DNA of 64,000 nucleotides from Topomyia yanbarensis (Eukaryota; Arthropoda; Insecta; Diptera; Culicidae). Positions 23,390 through 35,480 of this stretch are shown here, one piece after another. The stretch spans positions 392,477,037 to 392,541,036 of the forward strand of contig NC_080672.1 in assembly GCF_030247195.1 (NCBI RefSeq). The letters are read 5' to 3'. The translations under genes and the position numbers were made by a program. Numbering within the stretch: position 1 is the stretch's first letter; every line of letters begins with the position of its first letter. Under the pieces are notes generated by a model. That model saw only the letters and a list, made by a program, of their open reading frames with translations. It did no database searches and had not been told where the DNA came from.

Positions 23390-24625
23390 GCGAGAAGTCA
23401 GGTAATTCGTTGTTGTTGATTCGTTCGTACCGCCGCGTTGTAAATCTGTGTGTTCCGACTAAATTACTTTGTTCTCGCTGTAAAACCGCTTGCTTCGGTT
23501 GATAAACTATACCAAATCGTAGTTGTACTATCAACGTTTTGACTGCATTGATTAGTTTCTTCGCAAAATTGTGCGCAACCCAAATAATTCGATTTCATCT
23601 CGCCGCCGAAACAAAACTCTCCATTGTTTGGTCATTTTGTGTTGGAAATACTACTTCGTGATCATGAACCAGCTAGTGGATAAACCATCCGGAAAGTGTA
23701 GAATGGCACTGGGTAAATCTGACCCAGCAGTGTGTGACGGCTTCTGCGATGGATTTCGTTATTTTCACAAACACTGCACCGGCCTAACAGAAGATGAACT
23801 GTCTGCGTGTAGTGGCTCAAATGTGCTATGGATGTGTGACGATTGCCGTAGCCTACTGGAAGACGCAAAATTTCGTAATTCGATCAGCTCGGTTAAAGCC
23901 GCCCATGAGAGACGAGAGAAACAGCGCGATAATGAAATTGGATGTTTAAGGAAAAGTATCGAGTCATTGAACTCTACGATGGCTAAGCTTATAAACTGCA
24001 CAAAACCGAGTTCATCTGTGCAATGCAACGAAAGTGCCGTGGTCAATGTAGAACACCACCATTCTTCTCCAATATCATTAAACTGCTCAGAAACAATGCA
24101 TCCTGAAGGAGCTGCTAACGATAGTTTCACGCTATTTCTATCGAATATCAAAAACGACGTCAGCGAGCAGGAAATTTCGATTCTGGTAAAAGAATGCTTA
24201 AAAGTAAATGGTTCTGCAAAGGTCAAAAAACTCGTCTCGAATAGGCAAGACGTTAGTACGTTAGACTACGTTTCATTTAAAGTGGAGCTAGACACAAGTT
24301 TGAAAAAACACGCTCTTTCATCCAGTACATGGCCACACGGAGTACGATTCAGGGAATTTCGGGATCTTCGCCGTAATGAACCTTGGATGCCAACCGTTCG
24401 AATGGATTCTTCTAGATCTTAAACCGATTTCCATGTAATGTTGTCGAAATTGTTTCACTGTTCAAAAATGTTACTGATTGTGCATTTGATATGAATTCTT
24501 GTGGTAGTTGTTATAATTATGTTTCTTGTTGATTTAGAGTGCTACACATTAGTTTTAAGTTTTCAATTAGACTGTAAATGTCCGTTGAATATACAAATAT
24601 ACAAATAATGTTGTGCCGTGTTACT
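23390..24625 (+). mobile_element. LINE-derived element with ORF1 only
   Basis: A possible 5' leader (from about 23390) is followed by an intact ORF1 (23664-24422). About 200 bp of AT-rich 3' sequence follow, ending in a short GAATATACAAATATACAAAT repeat. There is no trace of endonuclease or RT. This resembles half-LINE (HAL1-like) elements, in which ORF2 is deleted but ORF1 and both ends persist. The boundaries are estimates, because I found no target duplication. Confidence 0.5.
23664..24422 (+). CDS. LINE ORF1 protein with PHD-like zinc finger, intact
   Basis: 252 residues without a stop. The ATG at 23664 (MNQLVDKPSGKC) is preferred over 23571 because the extra 31 residues look like leader sequence. 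Residues about 12-60 carry a Cys/His cluster ending WMCDDC, the PHD-like finger often found in ORF1 of CR1/jockey-type insect LINEs. A stretch rich in charged residues (about 70-105, with KAAHERREKQRDNEIGCLRK) could form a coiled coil. Residues about 150-245 (FTLFLSNIKNDVSEQEISIL, then VSFKVELD) look like an RRM-like RNA-binding domain, followed by WPHGVRFREFRDL. ORF1 proteins bind the element's RNA. It is unusual here because ORF2 is absent downstream. Confidence 0.7.
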   Translation: MNQLVDKPSGKCRMALGKSDPAVCDGFCDGFRYFHKHCTGLTEDELSACSGSNVLWMCDDCRSLLEDAKFRNSISSVKAAHERREKQRDNEIGCLRKSIESLNSTMAKLINCTKPSSSVQCNESAVVNVEHHHSSPISLNCSETMHPEGAANDSFTLFLSNIKNDVSEQEISILVKECLKVNGSAKVKKLVSNRQDVSTLDYVSFKVELDTSLKKHALSSSTWPHGVRFREFRDLRRNEPWMPTVRMDSSRS

Positions 24626-24871
24626 GCTGAAGGTCTTTCCATTTTCATTTTGCAGCGTTTGGTAGGGCAATGAGAGCGCAATTCAGTCCAAGGCCGATGA
24701 TAGGAGGGGTAATAGCAGAATAGTCTATGCGGACCACCAAAACGCCATGGAAGAGGAACAGGGTGTGGGTTGGGGTAGGGTTAATGTATTGATGTATACT
24801 TGACGAATAATTGCGCTGCAGAATGTGATGAAAAGGTGCATTGAACAATACTATTGTTGGCTGTTCAGAAA

Positions 24872-25629
24872 TAAAGGGCGAACACGAAATTATTGCGACA
24901 CATTCAACAGGGCATAACTTTTTTACCATTGGGTAAAAATCAACCAAATTTTGCACACTTTCTTATTGATGTGTATTGTTTACATGCTGTCAAACTCGAA
25001 GTCGTGTTTTTCGATTCAACGAAAATGGAGGTGAACTAACGCGAGTCGAGAGAACAAATTCTTTCCAAACACCTGGTATTTCCTGACCTGTCGCACCGGC
25101 AGTTGGGAAAAATGTTGAACATTCACCATTCAACCGTCCCCAGAGTGTTGAAGCGGTTCCAGGAGCGGTTGACGTTGGACCACGGCAAAGGAGCTGGAAG
25201 AAAACCGGGACCGGAGAACAAAAGGACGGAGAGAAAGGTGAACCGGATGATTAAAGCAAATCCCATCGTCTCAAGCCGTGATTTGGCTAAAAAGATTGGC
25301 ATGTCGCCCGGTGGAGCAGTACTGGGCAATGATGAAGCGGGAACTTCGGAAGAGCAAGAAGACAGTCAAAGACGAGAAGGACATTAAATTAAGAAAATGG
25401 AAAAAAACTGAGAAACTGGTACCGGATGACACTGTAAAGACTTTGATGGAGGGCATCAAGCGAGAATGCGTTCAATTTTACACTCAAGGCTCCATCGATT
25501 AACTTTTAACTTGATTTTTGAAGTAAATATATGTATAAAACTACCCTAAAATTTTGGTTTGATTTTAAACATTATAAGAAAATTGTCATGACATTTTTGG
25601 TGTCGCAATAATTTCGTGTTTGCCCTTTA
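24872..25629 (+). mobile_element. Tc1/mariner-type transposon, internally deleted (758 bp)
   Basis: TA duplications flank inverted repeats AAGGGCGAACACGAAATTAT / AAGGGCAAACACGAAATTAT (reverse complement), which continue to TGCGACA. Two transposase pieces remain. An N-terminal HTH region lies at 25040-25305 (LSHRQLGKMLNIHHSTVPRV, RKPGPENKRTERKVNRMIK, SRDLAKKIGMS). The C-terminal end lies at 25305-25502 in another frame (RPVEQYWAMMKRELRK, ending QFYTQGSID). The catalytic DDE core has been removed by a deletion joining them near 25305. It is non-autonomous but could still be cross-mobilised if its ends are recognised. Confidence 0.88.
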
Positions 25630-25689
25630 AATACAATACGTTTCTCCATAAGGTTTGATAGCTAATGCATGTATTTTGTGATAATGTGA

Positions 25690-27705
25690 TGCCAATTTAT
25701 AAGTGTTAGAAGATCGGGAAAAGCTCAAGCGCTTGTATGTTCACGTGTGTGTTGTGTATGCCAGAACGAATGCGATTTCGCGTGTATAAATTCGATTTTG
25801 TAACTGCGTGGCCATATGCATATTCGCGTGTGTTCTTGAATGATCGCGCGGACTGTGAGTTTGTTGCTTAGTTTTTAGTGTACGGTTCAGGTACTGGAAG
25901 ATAACTCTCCCATAACACTAGAGTTCCCTGTCACGTTTCCAATTGCATGTTCGCGTTTGTGACCCGGTTTGTGTTATCGCGAAGATTAGCGGCGTTTGTA
26001 CGTTTTGAATAAGATACTATGAGTGTATATGAGAGAATATGCAATTGATTGTGTTAGTGAGTGTTATAATGAATCTAAATTAGGATATAGTGATAAAAGG
26101 AAAAATAACATGCCGAATTAAAAGAAAAAAAAAATGAAGACATTAAGTAGAAGCGTATAAATTGACAGATTTTTTGGTTTACATGAGTAGTGGAAAAGCA
26201 AACCAATAGAAGAAAAACAAAAACAGCCAAATGAAGTAGAAGAAAAGAACGGGAGGGACGTATTCTAAGTTGCTTATATTTGGGAACATATCCACTTTAT
26301 TTGACGGTTTGGTTCGCGTGGATGATGGTTCTTCAAAATTACTAGGCACATTTTGAACATTTGACTTAATATGATCCCAATACTTTGGATAGTTCACTTA
26401 AATTTTAAATTCAATACATTGTGCAATTGAATGATGCTTACTTTAGATTTGGGGTTAAATTGGTATGATCCGAGTACTTTGGCTAATTGTGTTAATGCAT
26501 TGTGCAAATTGAATGATATTTAATTTAGATAATATGTAATGAACCATCAACTATAGGATACTGCGTCGGTCTGGATCTAGTTGAATAGATAGCAAAAATA
26601 ATTCAACCTTCCAGTCGTCAGGGTATCCCTTCGCTTCTATCCACCAACTGAATCACGCACCGTGTTGCTATTAGATTTTAGGGACCGACAGAATCCAAGG
26701 TCTCCAAGCTACGAATCCCTCAGCATAAAAATTTACAGTCTGGAGTCCACCGCCAAGCCCACGGAGAAGAGTTAGTATTGTTACTGAGTATTAACCCTCC
26801 GGAAGTCGCGCTTATGGCACACTGAACGAGCAGCCGCTGGTGCCCTAAGACGATTTCGCTAGATTTTCACAGCAGCGTGCACTCAGTGCACTAGCGCGAC
26901 TGCCGGAAGGTTAATTGAACAACACACATGTAACATGCATTAAAACTACTTGGAATCGTCTAAATGCCAGAAAATGAGATATATTTACCATTAACAACAA
27001 TTGCATTCCGTTAGAAGTTTCTCATTCTATGCTGATCGGGAATGGATGATTGACGTGCGTCGGTAAATTAATCGTACCTTCATTTATCCAATCCGAATGA
27101 ATCGAATCGAATGCACGAATTGAACACCGATGATCCCAAGAAGGATTACCCACTATTCTATCATATAAGCCAGTTCTGCATCCATTCCCTGACCCATATG
27201 TCACAAGTACTCAGGCGAACACATACACAGATAGACATACGACTAGCACATAACAATTTTACACTAGTAAACTACAATTATTACAACACAACACAACTAA
27301 TAGGTTTCAACTGTTATTTTTTTCAATGCGCATGTGCACGTTGACGAGGTCGACCGATAAATCGACACACAATGACTCCCACTGCGAGCCGTGCTCAATG
27401 ACAATGACTCCCACTGCAGCCGTTAAGCTGTTGAACAATGTCTGCAAACAGAGCCCACAGAAAAAGTCAATGCACGGCGACCCGCCAATCGGCCACGCCA
27501 GTGTGCACAGGCTCTTAGTTGACTTAGTTTGGGCTGGTGCAGAGTATGAAATAACACAAAACATAAAAAGGCCCATAAGCCCTCTCGGTCTCCTCGATGT
27601 ACCACTATCGAGGCGTGATGCAACAACCATCTTAAAGCAGTTGTCTGCTCAAATATGCCTGAAGATGTTTGCAGTACCGTCAAACCCGTCAACCTAGGCG
27701 AGGGA
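25690..27705 (+). repeat. Long unclassified repeat, family G, copy 1
   Basis: Three blocks (about 25700-26160, 26935-27300 and 27350-27650) align collinearly with 61160-62420, 62455-62830 and 62870-63960. Shared landmarks include ATGAGTAGTGGAAAA, GCCAGTTCTGCATCCATTCC, CAGGCGAACACATA and ACCACTATCGAGGCGT. Open frames here are not conserved between the copies. A TTAA MITE and about 560 bp of extra sequence (26240-26930) are absent from copy 2. It could be an LTR or 3' UTR of an unrecognised element. Confidence 0.6.
26791..26914. mobile_element. TTAA-flanked MITE, copy B (124 bp)
   Basis: Same length and ends as the copy at 21228-21351, with TTAA on both sides and CCCTCCGGAAGTCGCG at the left. 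Substitutions are scattered. It is nested in repeat family G. Confidence 0.88.
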
Positions 27706-27959
27706 AGCTATTTTTCAACCTTTTTTAATCATTTAACATTTTTAATCGATTTTTAATCCAATTTTTCCTGGCTCGATGTTTGTCATTATCGATTTTTTTT
27801 AATTAAAAATAATCAATGCGACGAAATCTATTTTTCTTTTCAAAATACCCGTCCCTATTCGAGAGTAATAAATATCGCAGTATAACGATACGATACGCTC
27901 CCGTGTTCTGTTTAGCAAACTACGCATCTTTTAGCAAATATCAAAACGGATTACAAGTA

Positions 27960-28440
27960 GGGTGACGAATTGTGGCAGATAATGCTTGAAGAGGGTGGCT
28001 GTGAAAATAGAAGTAATTATAAACTCTGACAAGACCTACTGCATGGTAGCTGGTAGAGAACTAAGCAATCCAGAGGGTGTTGGTTTCAAAGGAGAAATGG
28101 TTAGCCAGAATATGAAAAGGACTGTTGCAGCTGCGAGTAGAGCCTTCTGCGGTTTGCGTAGTCAGCGTAATATCCGTAGGCTAAGGACATCCACAAAATT
28201 TGATCTATATAAATCGCTGTTATTCCCTGTTATTCTGTACGGTAATGTAACGTGTTCGTAGCAGCAGACAGATTACTCAATTCTGTGCACAATGAAGAAT
28301 GAAGGAAGATGCAGTCGCATAAACCACGAGCTGTACTAAGCGTATAAACGTGTAGCGCGAATGCCGAAAGAAAGACCAGCTCAATTTATGATCAGTAGAT
28401 CCCCTGCAGCTTCTCTCCTCTTGTCTGCTTCTCCGTTGTG
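27960..28440 (+). pseudogene. RTE-type RT C-terminal fragment
   Basis: INSDKTYCMVAGRELSNPEG, then MKRTVAAASRAFCGLRSQRN and FDLYKSLLFPVILYGNV, is the RTE tail that follows the FADD box (INxxKTKYM, then RxIAAASRAFYGLR, then LYGxE). An internal deletion removes the DEFxYLG block. It is truncated at both ends. Confidence 0.8.
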
Positions 28441-29064
28441 AGGTTATGAACCCACTGGTTATTGAAAATTTAGAAGGGTTTGTTCGGTATCGAAAACCAG
28501 ATTTATGGCAGTATGTTTCAATCCTATGGCTCCAAGTAATAATCTTTCTGCGTATGCTTCCATCCACGCCAATTTACAAGTTTCAGGTTTGTGCCTTTTG
28601 CGCATTGGTTTACTGGCTAAAACAAGTTGTGGTTTAGACATGACTTATCAACAAGCACAACTTCTTCCCTTACAAGATATCGTAAGCTGAGAGTCGTTTA
28701 GTGTGTTCACAAGTAGTGCTTTTAGTAGTCAAGTGCCATGGTTCTGCAGAGGCGAACCCGCAGCGCAAACCCGTGAACTTATGTAATTAGGTTTTGTACT
28801 CTTTAAGCAATACGTTTTTTTTGAACAAATTTTTTCCTTAGGGAGAAATATTGCATATCATTTTGATTTAAGTAAATATTTAAATACTTACAAAATGGTT
28901 CGGTAAGTAAGAGTAGTGCTTAGGATTGAAACAGAATGTCAACAGTGCGAGTCAGACGATTCCGAGTCTTACTCCCCAAATAATACAATACTCACTAAAT
29001 TCCGTTTGGCCATTTTCGGACCGGAAAGAAACTGGTTAATACTGAAACTTTTTCGAGACCTGAC
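28441..29064. other. Spacer, nothing recognised
   Basis: No coding homology or repeat structure visible. Confidence 0.45.
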
Positions 29065-29648
29065 TAACGTATGCGGAATGAAATTTGGACAACGCTTCCA
29101 GCATTAAAACAAAAATGCAACCGGTTGCAAGGCATCATACTAAACGTCATAATCTAGGCACACTTATTTTAAACATCCAGTGTTAATTTCGACCCGCTAG
29201 GAGATACCATGTGAACGAAATGGCAGCGAACGCCCAATCTGGCACCTAGCTAATATGCCAAAAAAAGTTTTGGCGCATTGGAGGATTACGACATACTTTT
29301 TGTACCAAAGGCTGATAAACCTCCAAATGTACCAAAATTTCGCCCAAATGAGGATTTCTGGAATAATTTGAAGCAGAGAGTATATGCCAATAATGTTCGA
29401 CCTAAAACAAACAAACGTGATAATCAAAATTAAGAAAGAAATTAAGAATATGCCAACATCAATTTTTTTGACTTCTTTGCAAAAAGTTCCTGTAAACTAT
29501 CATAAAGCTTCTCCAATGGGCTCAATTTTTTGTTCTACATTAAGTTAATAAGCTGACAAATGTTTTCATACAGAGAGAACATTTAATAAATGGTTTTCTA
29601 AAAAAAATGCCTTTTGAATTTTGTCCAAATTTTATTCCGCATACGTTA
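29065..29648 (+). mobile_element. Tc1/mariner-type transposon, internally deleted (584 bp)
   Basis: TA flanks and inverted repeats ACGTATGCGGAATGAAATTT (left) and ACGTATGCGGAATAAAATTT (right, reverse complement) define it. The plus strand keeps only the transposase C-terminus. LFVPKADKPPNVPKFRPNED, then FWNNLKQRVYANNVRPKT near 29290-29410, is the last catalytic block (RPxEDFW). After stops come NMPTSIFLTSLQKVPVNYHK, then ASPMGSIF. The N-terminal HTH and first two catalytic Asp are deleted. Confidence 0.88.
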
Positions 29649-29876
29649 CTACTGCTGTAACCCCGATAACACGTGTTACAGTTAATGACCTGGGCCAGGT
29701 AAACAAAATTTCTTTACGCGGGATCAAGCGTCTACGTACCAGCAATGATCGTAGAAATTGATGGCGCTTTATGCGAACCGAGTCTGAAGAGCAAAATCTT
29801 TCGAAGCACGGTATTAGTTGCTTCTAGTAGCCGTCACTTTAAAAGACGACCGATAAGATGAGAGGGTTAATACTAC

Positions 29877-30011
29877 TTAACCCTTAAAGGCGTAAATCAA
29901 TTTTTCTAAAATTTTGTGGAAGCTGTCTCATAGTTTGGAACGTCACTGTGATAATTTTGAGATGATTTTCGCAATGTTGTTTTAAAACAACATTGCGCAT
30001 TTAGGGGTTAA
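29877..30011. mobile_element. TTAA-flanked MITE (135 bp)
   Basis: TTAACCCTTAAAGGCGTAAA at the left and GCGCATTTAGGGGTTAA at the right form short inverted ends with TTAA targets. Its ends resemble those at 4275 and 57046, but the interior differs. TTGTTTTAAAACAA near 29980 is a small palindrome. Confidence 0.7.
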
Positions 30012-32320
30012 TTTCTATCACAGTGATTCTCAACCTGAGGTCAGCGGGCCCCTAGGGATACTTGAAGTCATTGCTGGGAGTCTACAGTGGTGATTATCTT
30101 TTCGAGTTTATCTTTTCGACTGAAAATGATATATTGATGGCATACAAAATCAATATGTTAACGATGGGGATTTATAACCATCCAAGGTGATTATGAAAAG
30201 GTCCGCGATACAAACCAGGTTGAGAATAGAGGTGTGCGCCGATGCATTTTTAATCGGCGGCGGCGTAAGCGACATATTTGGCCGGCGGCGGCGGCGTTGT
30301 CGGCGTCACGCCGTTGGACCCTATCGGCGGCGGCGCGCCGGCGTGTGTCGGCGTGACGAATATTAACGCCTATGTAACCACAAAAACTTCTTGGCAGGAA
30401 TTTTCGGTTTCTCTTGTAACAGACTTCGCAGCACTTACAAACAGACGTTACAGCTTGAAGAAAATTCTAAAAAAAAATCATTGCCTACGATGTACTACCG
30501 ACTACGACAAAATGTAATTCGTGCAACCAGATCAAATAATTTTTGTTTCAACTGAAGCTCCAATAGTGCCCACCCTGCATGCCAAATGCAAGATAATAAA
30601 TGAAAGATGGAACTATTTTTACAGTTGTAAAATTTGAAGAACGAAATAGAATAATTGTCGATGTCGCATACTACGACTTCGCATGGAATAATGATTGCAA
30701 TTGACAAATTTGAAGAATGCAGAGTAACGACTGTATTTCAATGGCCCATAATAATTATTTATTGTTCTATATTTGAAAATTTAAGCAACGGTAAAACAGT
30801 TTTTGTTTTGTTTGAGGAAATTAATTTTTGTCGCTTCATTGTTTTTTGTTTCCATTTAGTCTTCTTTGCCGTCGCTCTTTTAGCATCCCGCAGATATCAG
30901 GTACCCTAACACGAGGCGTTATTAATGGCATTACTGCGCAGAAATGTCACTTTTAATGATCGTGGACACCTTTCAAGGTAGACACATGACTTTATTTTCC
31001 AGGCTGACGTTTACTTTTATTTCTTGTAAGTACCAAATCGCCGCGATGATAAGGCGATGATAACGATTCCGTGGCCCCACATTTTCTTTCAACGTAAGAT
31101 TTGCTTCTATCTTGAGTGCAAAGTATGCTCGATGTGATGGAATCATACAGATCCACACCCTGACGAAACCTAAATATACAGTTACTATCATTCATAATAA
31201 TTCCACAACTTGATGTTTTAGCTCCTGTTGGGTTCAAACTGATCACTAAACAAGCCTGATTGAAAATGGTCCGAGCGTATCTCTAGTTTTCGTAGCACCT
31301 GCACCCCGCCAATTTCTCCAGCAGTTCCGGGGACCAACAAATTCTAATCCATTGCATACATCTAGTTAGATTCGGATCACCGAATCAATTAAATTACTAA
31401 CAACCTATCATGGGCTTAGTCACCGATCGGCATCTAACTTAAGAAATGATTGTGAACAACTCCCGCCTTGCGCATTTCGACAAGAATGAATTTCACATTT
31501 CCGGCCCATTTTGCTTGTTTTGAGATTAAAAAGACGGTAACGTTTTCGGGTGGGTGCGGAAACTATGTAACGCATTTAGCTCTGTGTCGAATTCTCTTCA
31601 CTAACGCCACGCTCGTTGATATGGTGCATTTTTTGTAATTTAAATCGACCGTTTTTTCTACGAGTGATGAAAATTCATTTCGTGTTACGTCTTATATGTC
31701 TGTGATACCGGGCTGATGCAACTGACACTGAAAATCTTTCTTGAGTGGGGCTAGATCACACGATGAATAATTTATTGCTCGTTTCATCTGTAGATAGACT
31801 TACGTGCACATTTATAAAGCAGCAAAATAAATATTCTCACGTTAAACTGCATGGCGGACAGCAAATAAACAAACCAAACATTTTATGCACAATCCTAGAG
31901 AAGGCGTTAAATATTGTTTTTGTTAACCACCGCAAAAACCAAACTATGGTAGATGCGGTGCGAGCATATTTTCGTGTGACAAAATTATTTTGCTGTGAGT
32001 ATTTGGGGGTAAAATTCCTACCCTCCGCATCGCCACATCAGTACACCAGCATCGCGAAAAGTCAAGATCACTCTGCTCAACTATTCTTCGAGAAAAATTT
32101 CAAAATAGGTCACTAGTCAATCAATGATAAATGAATCTCATATTGAAAATAATTATTGTGTTTTTACAAAACTAGTTCACGCAAAAAAAAGATGAAATTA
32201 TACTCAAATGTTTAGTAGGTGGTTATGTCTGAATATGTTTAATATTTTTATGATTCTAGTTCATAACTTGATGATACATTGATTTGTATTAACTTTATTG
32301 ACTAAAAACCTGTTTTAATC

Positions 32321-33174
32321 CACCTATAGGTGCAATTGTGCCTTTCTCATTTCTCCAAACTATGATTTAATAACTGGTTCGTACAATATAACATTATGGA
32401 AATGTCTTTCATTCTTATTACACTTGGTAAGTATATATAAGAGCACCTTTTTGCATTCATCGAGGTATCGGTTTGAATCGGAGTTTTCTATGTGATCGCA
32501 CTCCACAACCCGTAACTCCGGATGGAATTTAATATCAGTTTCCGGGGACGCAACACCTTTCATTTGAGACTAAGTTGATCAAATCGTTCTAGCCATTTTC
32601 GAAAAACCAATATAACCGTTATTCTGAATTTGGATGCTTCCGGATCCGTCGATGGTGGTCAGTGTGGCCAAAGAGACTTTGAATGACTGTTGGTGACCTA
32701 GATCTACAAATTCAACAGTTGTGTTTATATTTTGGAAAAAAATCACCTCACCAATTCATCGCAGAATTCGTTAGAAACGGGATTTGCTGCGTGATCGTAC
32801 GTATCACCCTGTAATTCAGGAACCAGAACTCGGATCCACACAAAATTCAACAGCAGCTGATGGACCTTTCATTTAAAATCAAGTTTGTCAAAATCGGTTC
32901 AGAAAATTCCGAGAAACCGATGTGGACAAATCAACAAATTTTGTTTTGTAACCATACTCTTCAACTCGTAATCCGGAACAAGATGTCGGTTGAAAATGAA
33001 ATTCAATAGCAACCTATGGGAATATTATACCTTTCAGTTGAATCTTAGTTTGTAAAAAACGGTTCAGCCATCTCCAAGAAACCGATGTGGACATTTTGTT
33101 AACAAATCCGCACATACACACATACATACATACATACATACATACATACATACATACATACATACATACATACA

Positions 33175-33208
<34 letters not shown>

Positions 33209-33370
33209 CATACATACATACATACATACATACACACATACATACACACAGATATTTTGCGATCTCGGCGAACTGAGTCGAATGTTGTATGAGACTCGGC
33301 CCTCCGGGCCTCGGTTAGAAAATCGGTTTTTGAAGCAATTGCATAACCTTTCTATATGAGAAAGGCAAAA
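32321..33370. repeat. Interspersed repeat with ATGAGAAAGGCA ends, copy 1
   Basis: The left end CACCTATAGGTGCAATTGTG runs into TGCCTTTCTCAT. The right end is ATGAGAAAGGCAAAA, its inverse. Internally, phrases such as AACTCCGGA, TTCAATAGCAGC and AAATCGGTTCAGCCATCTC recur several times, so the body is itself a diverged tandem array. The 3' part (ACTCGGCCCTCCGGGCCTCG) matches copy 2 ending near 34542. Confidence 0.75.
33106..33250. repeat. (CATA)n microsatellite
   Basis: About 145 bp of nearly pure CATA/TACA repeats with a few CACA and TATA variants. It sits at the same relative place in the host repeat as the (CA)n tract at 34390-34425. Apparent ORFs encoding poly-YVCM or HTYI are artefacts of it. 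Confidence 0.97.
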
Positions 33371-33419
33371 GAATAATATTTAATTAGCTTAATAAGCATG
33401 AGTTCAATGTTATGTTCAT

Positions 33420-34542
33420 GTGATTATAATTTGGAAAGGTTGGTGGAATGGGTTTGAACGTGTAGGGAATGGGGGATTAGTAGAGTGGGAGTGGAGGATG
33501 CGTCAGAAATCCTTCATCTTATTTCGGTATACGGGATGGATGAAGGAAATGCGGGCGTGAGGGTGGTCCAAGGGGAGGGGAGTGATGAAGGAGGGAGGTG
33601 TAAGGGCAAGACGGGGGGGGGCGGCGACGCAATACTCAACTGCATATTTTGCCTTCCATTTGAGACTTGGTTTGCGAAAATCGGTTTAGTCATCACCGAA
33701 GAATCGATTTGACTTTAATTGTGGAATATGCCCGGAATTCCGGACTTCCGGAATCGTCGATAGTGGACAATATATTCAAAGAATGTTTGATTGGCAATCA
33801 GTGATCTAGATCTGCGATTAGAAGTTATTTGGTGACCATTTTAATAGTTTTTAGCCTCTGAGGTATTACGATTGTACCGATTTATATGGGAAATTCCAGT
33901 GTATCCTTACTAACACCCCTGTAACTCCGGAAGCAAGAGTCAGAACCGAATGAAATTCAGCAGCAGTCAATGGCATTACTGTATCTTTCATTTGAAATCA
34001 AGTTTGTAAAAATCGGTAGAGAATTCGTTGGCGAATGGATGTGATATTAGCTTAGGAACTTGGCGGGTTCCCCGGGGGCGTCATGAACCGTCATAGGTGG
34101 CCAATGTGGTCAAAGCTGCTTTGATTGATCATTAGTGATCCAGACACGCAAACTAGAGTAATGTTACATCAATTTTAATATGTTTTACATCATTTGAACA
34201 TCATGGTGATACCAGTTTATATGGGAATTTGCTGTGTGACCGCACTCTTCAACCCATAACTCCGGAACCGGAAGTCGGATCAACTAAAAATTCAATAGCA
34301 GCTTATGGGAGCGTTATACCTTTCAGATGAAACTAAGTTTGCGAAAATCGGTTCAGCCATCTCTGAGAAAATTGTGTGAGTTTAAATGACACACACACAC
34401 ACATATACATACACACACACAGACATTTGCCGATCTCGACGAACTGAATCGAATGGTGTATGACACTCGGCCCTCCGGGCCTCGGTTAAAAAGTCGATTT
34501 TTTCAGTGATGCATAGCCTTTCTTTATATGAGAAAGGCAAAA
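33420..34542. repeat. Interspersed repeat with ATGAGAAAGGCA end, copy 2
   Basis: The right end (ATATGAGAAAGGCAAAAA) and about 200 bp before it, including the CA-rich tract and ACTCGGCCCTCCGGGCCTCG, match copy 1. The left end is not preserved. Repeated CCGGAA, AAATCGGT and CCTTTCAT phrases recur at intervals of about 200-300 bp. Confidence 0.65.
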
Positions 34543-34554
34543 AGTCAAAAATTG

Positions 34555-35480
34555 AACGATGTGCAACGATTTTCGTAAATTCTCGTCGTGTTATCGTGAT
34601 ATTTTAGTCTTGAGCTTACCGTCGCATTTTTTACACAGAGTCACGTGTCTTATAGTTTTCTTAATTATTTCATGGACATGGATTGTGGCTAGGTAATGTA
34701 TTTTTGGTGCTCAGCGCAATTTCATTTAATTCCGAACATTACACTGAATTTTAACAAAAGAGTAGCAGGGTTACGTATGTCCTATTAGTTTCTTCGTATC
34801 TAATGCTCGCGCCTTTGAGACTGGTTGCTAGCAGTTGTACACAATAGCTCACATAGAAATTTCGAAACCAAAGAGCAGAGCGAATAATCCATGAATAATA
34901 GTCTGAGTTCCTTGTAATTGTTTACGTAAGTATATTGAGATTGTGTGGAAAATTAATTACTTCATGAACTATATCATGAACAGTTTCACGAGCTCGACTG
35001 ATGAATCGTGTCTAGTATATTAGGAATCATGAATCGGTTAAAAAATCGATGAATAATACACTACGTTCCAGTGAAATTGACTACGTGCAAAGATTAAGAT
35101 CAGGCACATAATCGTAAATTTAATTAACTATATCTTGAATGTGGAAGTGTTTTTTTTGGGAATTTTTGCAACATTCCACGCGCACGAATGGTGAATTGTA
35201 ACTTATATACTCGCAATCATAACCAGTTGACGAAGCAAGAATGGATCCATCAATTATATTCCGAGTGTCGTGTAATGATTTTCGAGAAAATATCAAGACT
35301 TTGTTAATTTTGTGATCTAATTCACAACCACTAATACCAAATAAAGATCAATATGTGATAAATAATAAATCAGTTTATGTCGTATATTCGGACCATAGAC
35401 AATGTTCCTAGATTTGTGGATAAAATTATGAGTCAACGAGTCAATTTTCGAGATCACGACTTGTCGGCGTGAGAAAAAGG
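34555..35480 (+). repeat. Satellite-like block shared with 57.8-59.95 kb
   Basis: It contains diverged units built on TCATGAACTAT...CACGAGC...TGATGAATCGTG...AGGAATCATGAA, the same consensus as 58950-59650. A leader (GGTGCTCAGCGCAATT, ACATTACACTGAA) matches 58020-58070. It lies inside the hAT-type element, so the array at 57.8 kb may derive from a related element. Confidence 0.65.

Noticed and set aside
31745..32116. 123-codon plus-strand ORF inside the hAT-type element as its transposase
   Set aside because: No BED finger, catalytic or dimerisation motif of hAT transposases could be found; it may be chance or heavily decayed.
33014..33359. ORFs encoding poly-YVCM or HTYI repeats
   Set aside because: Translation of a CATA microsatellite.
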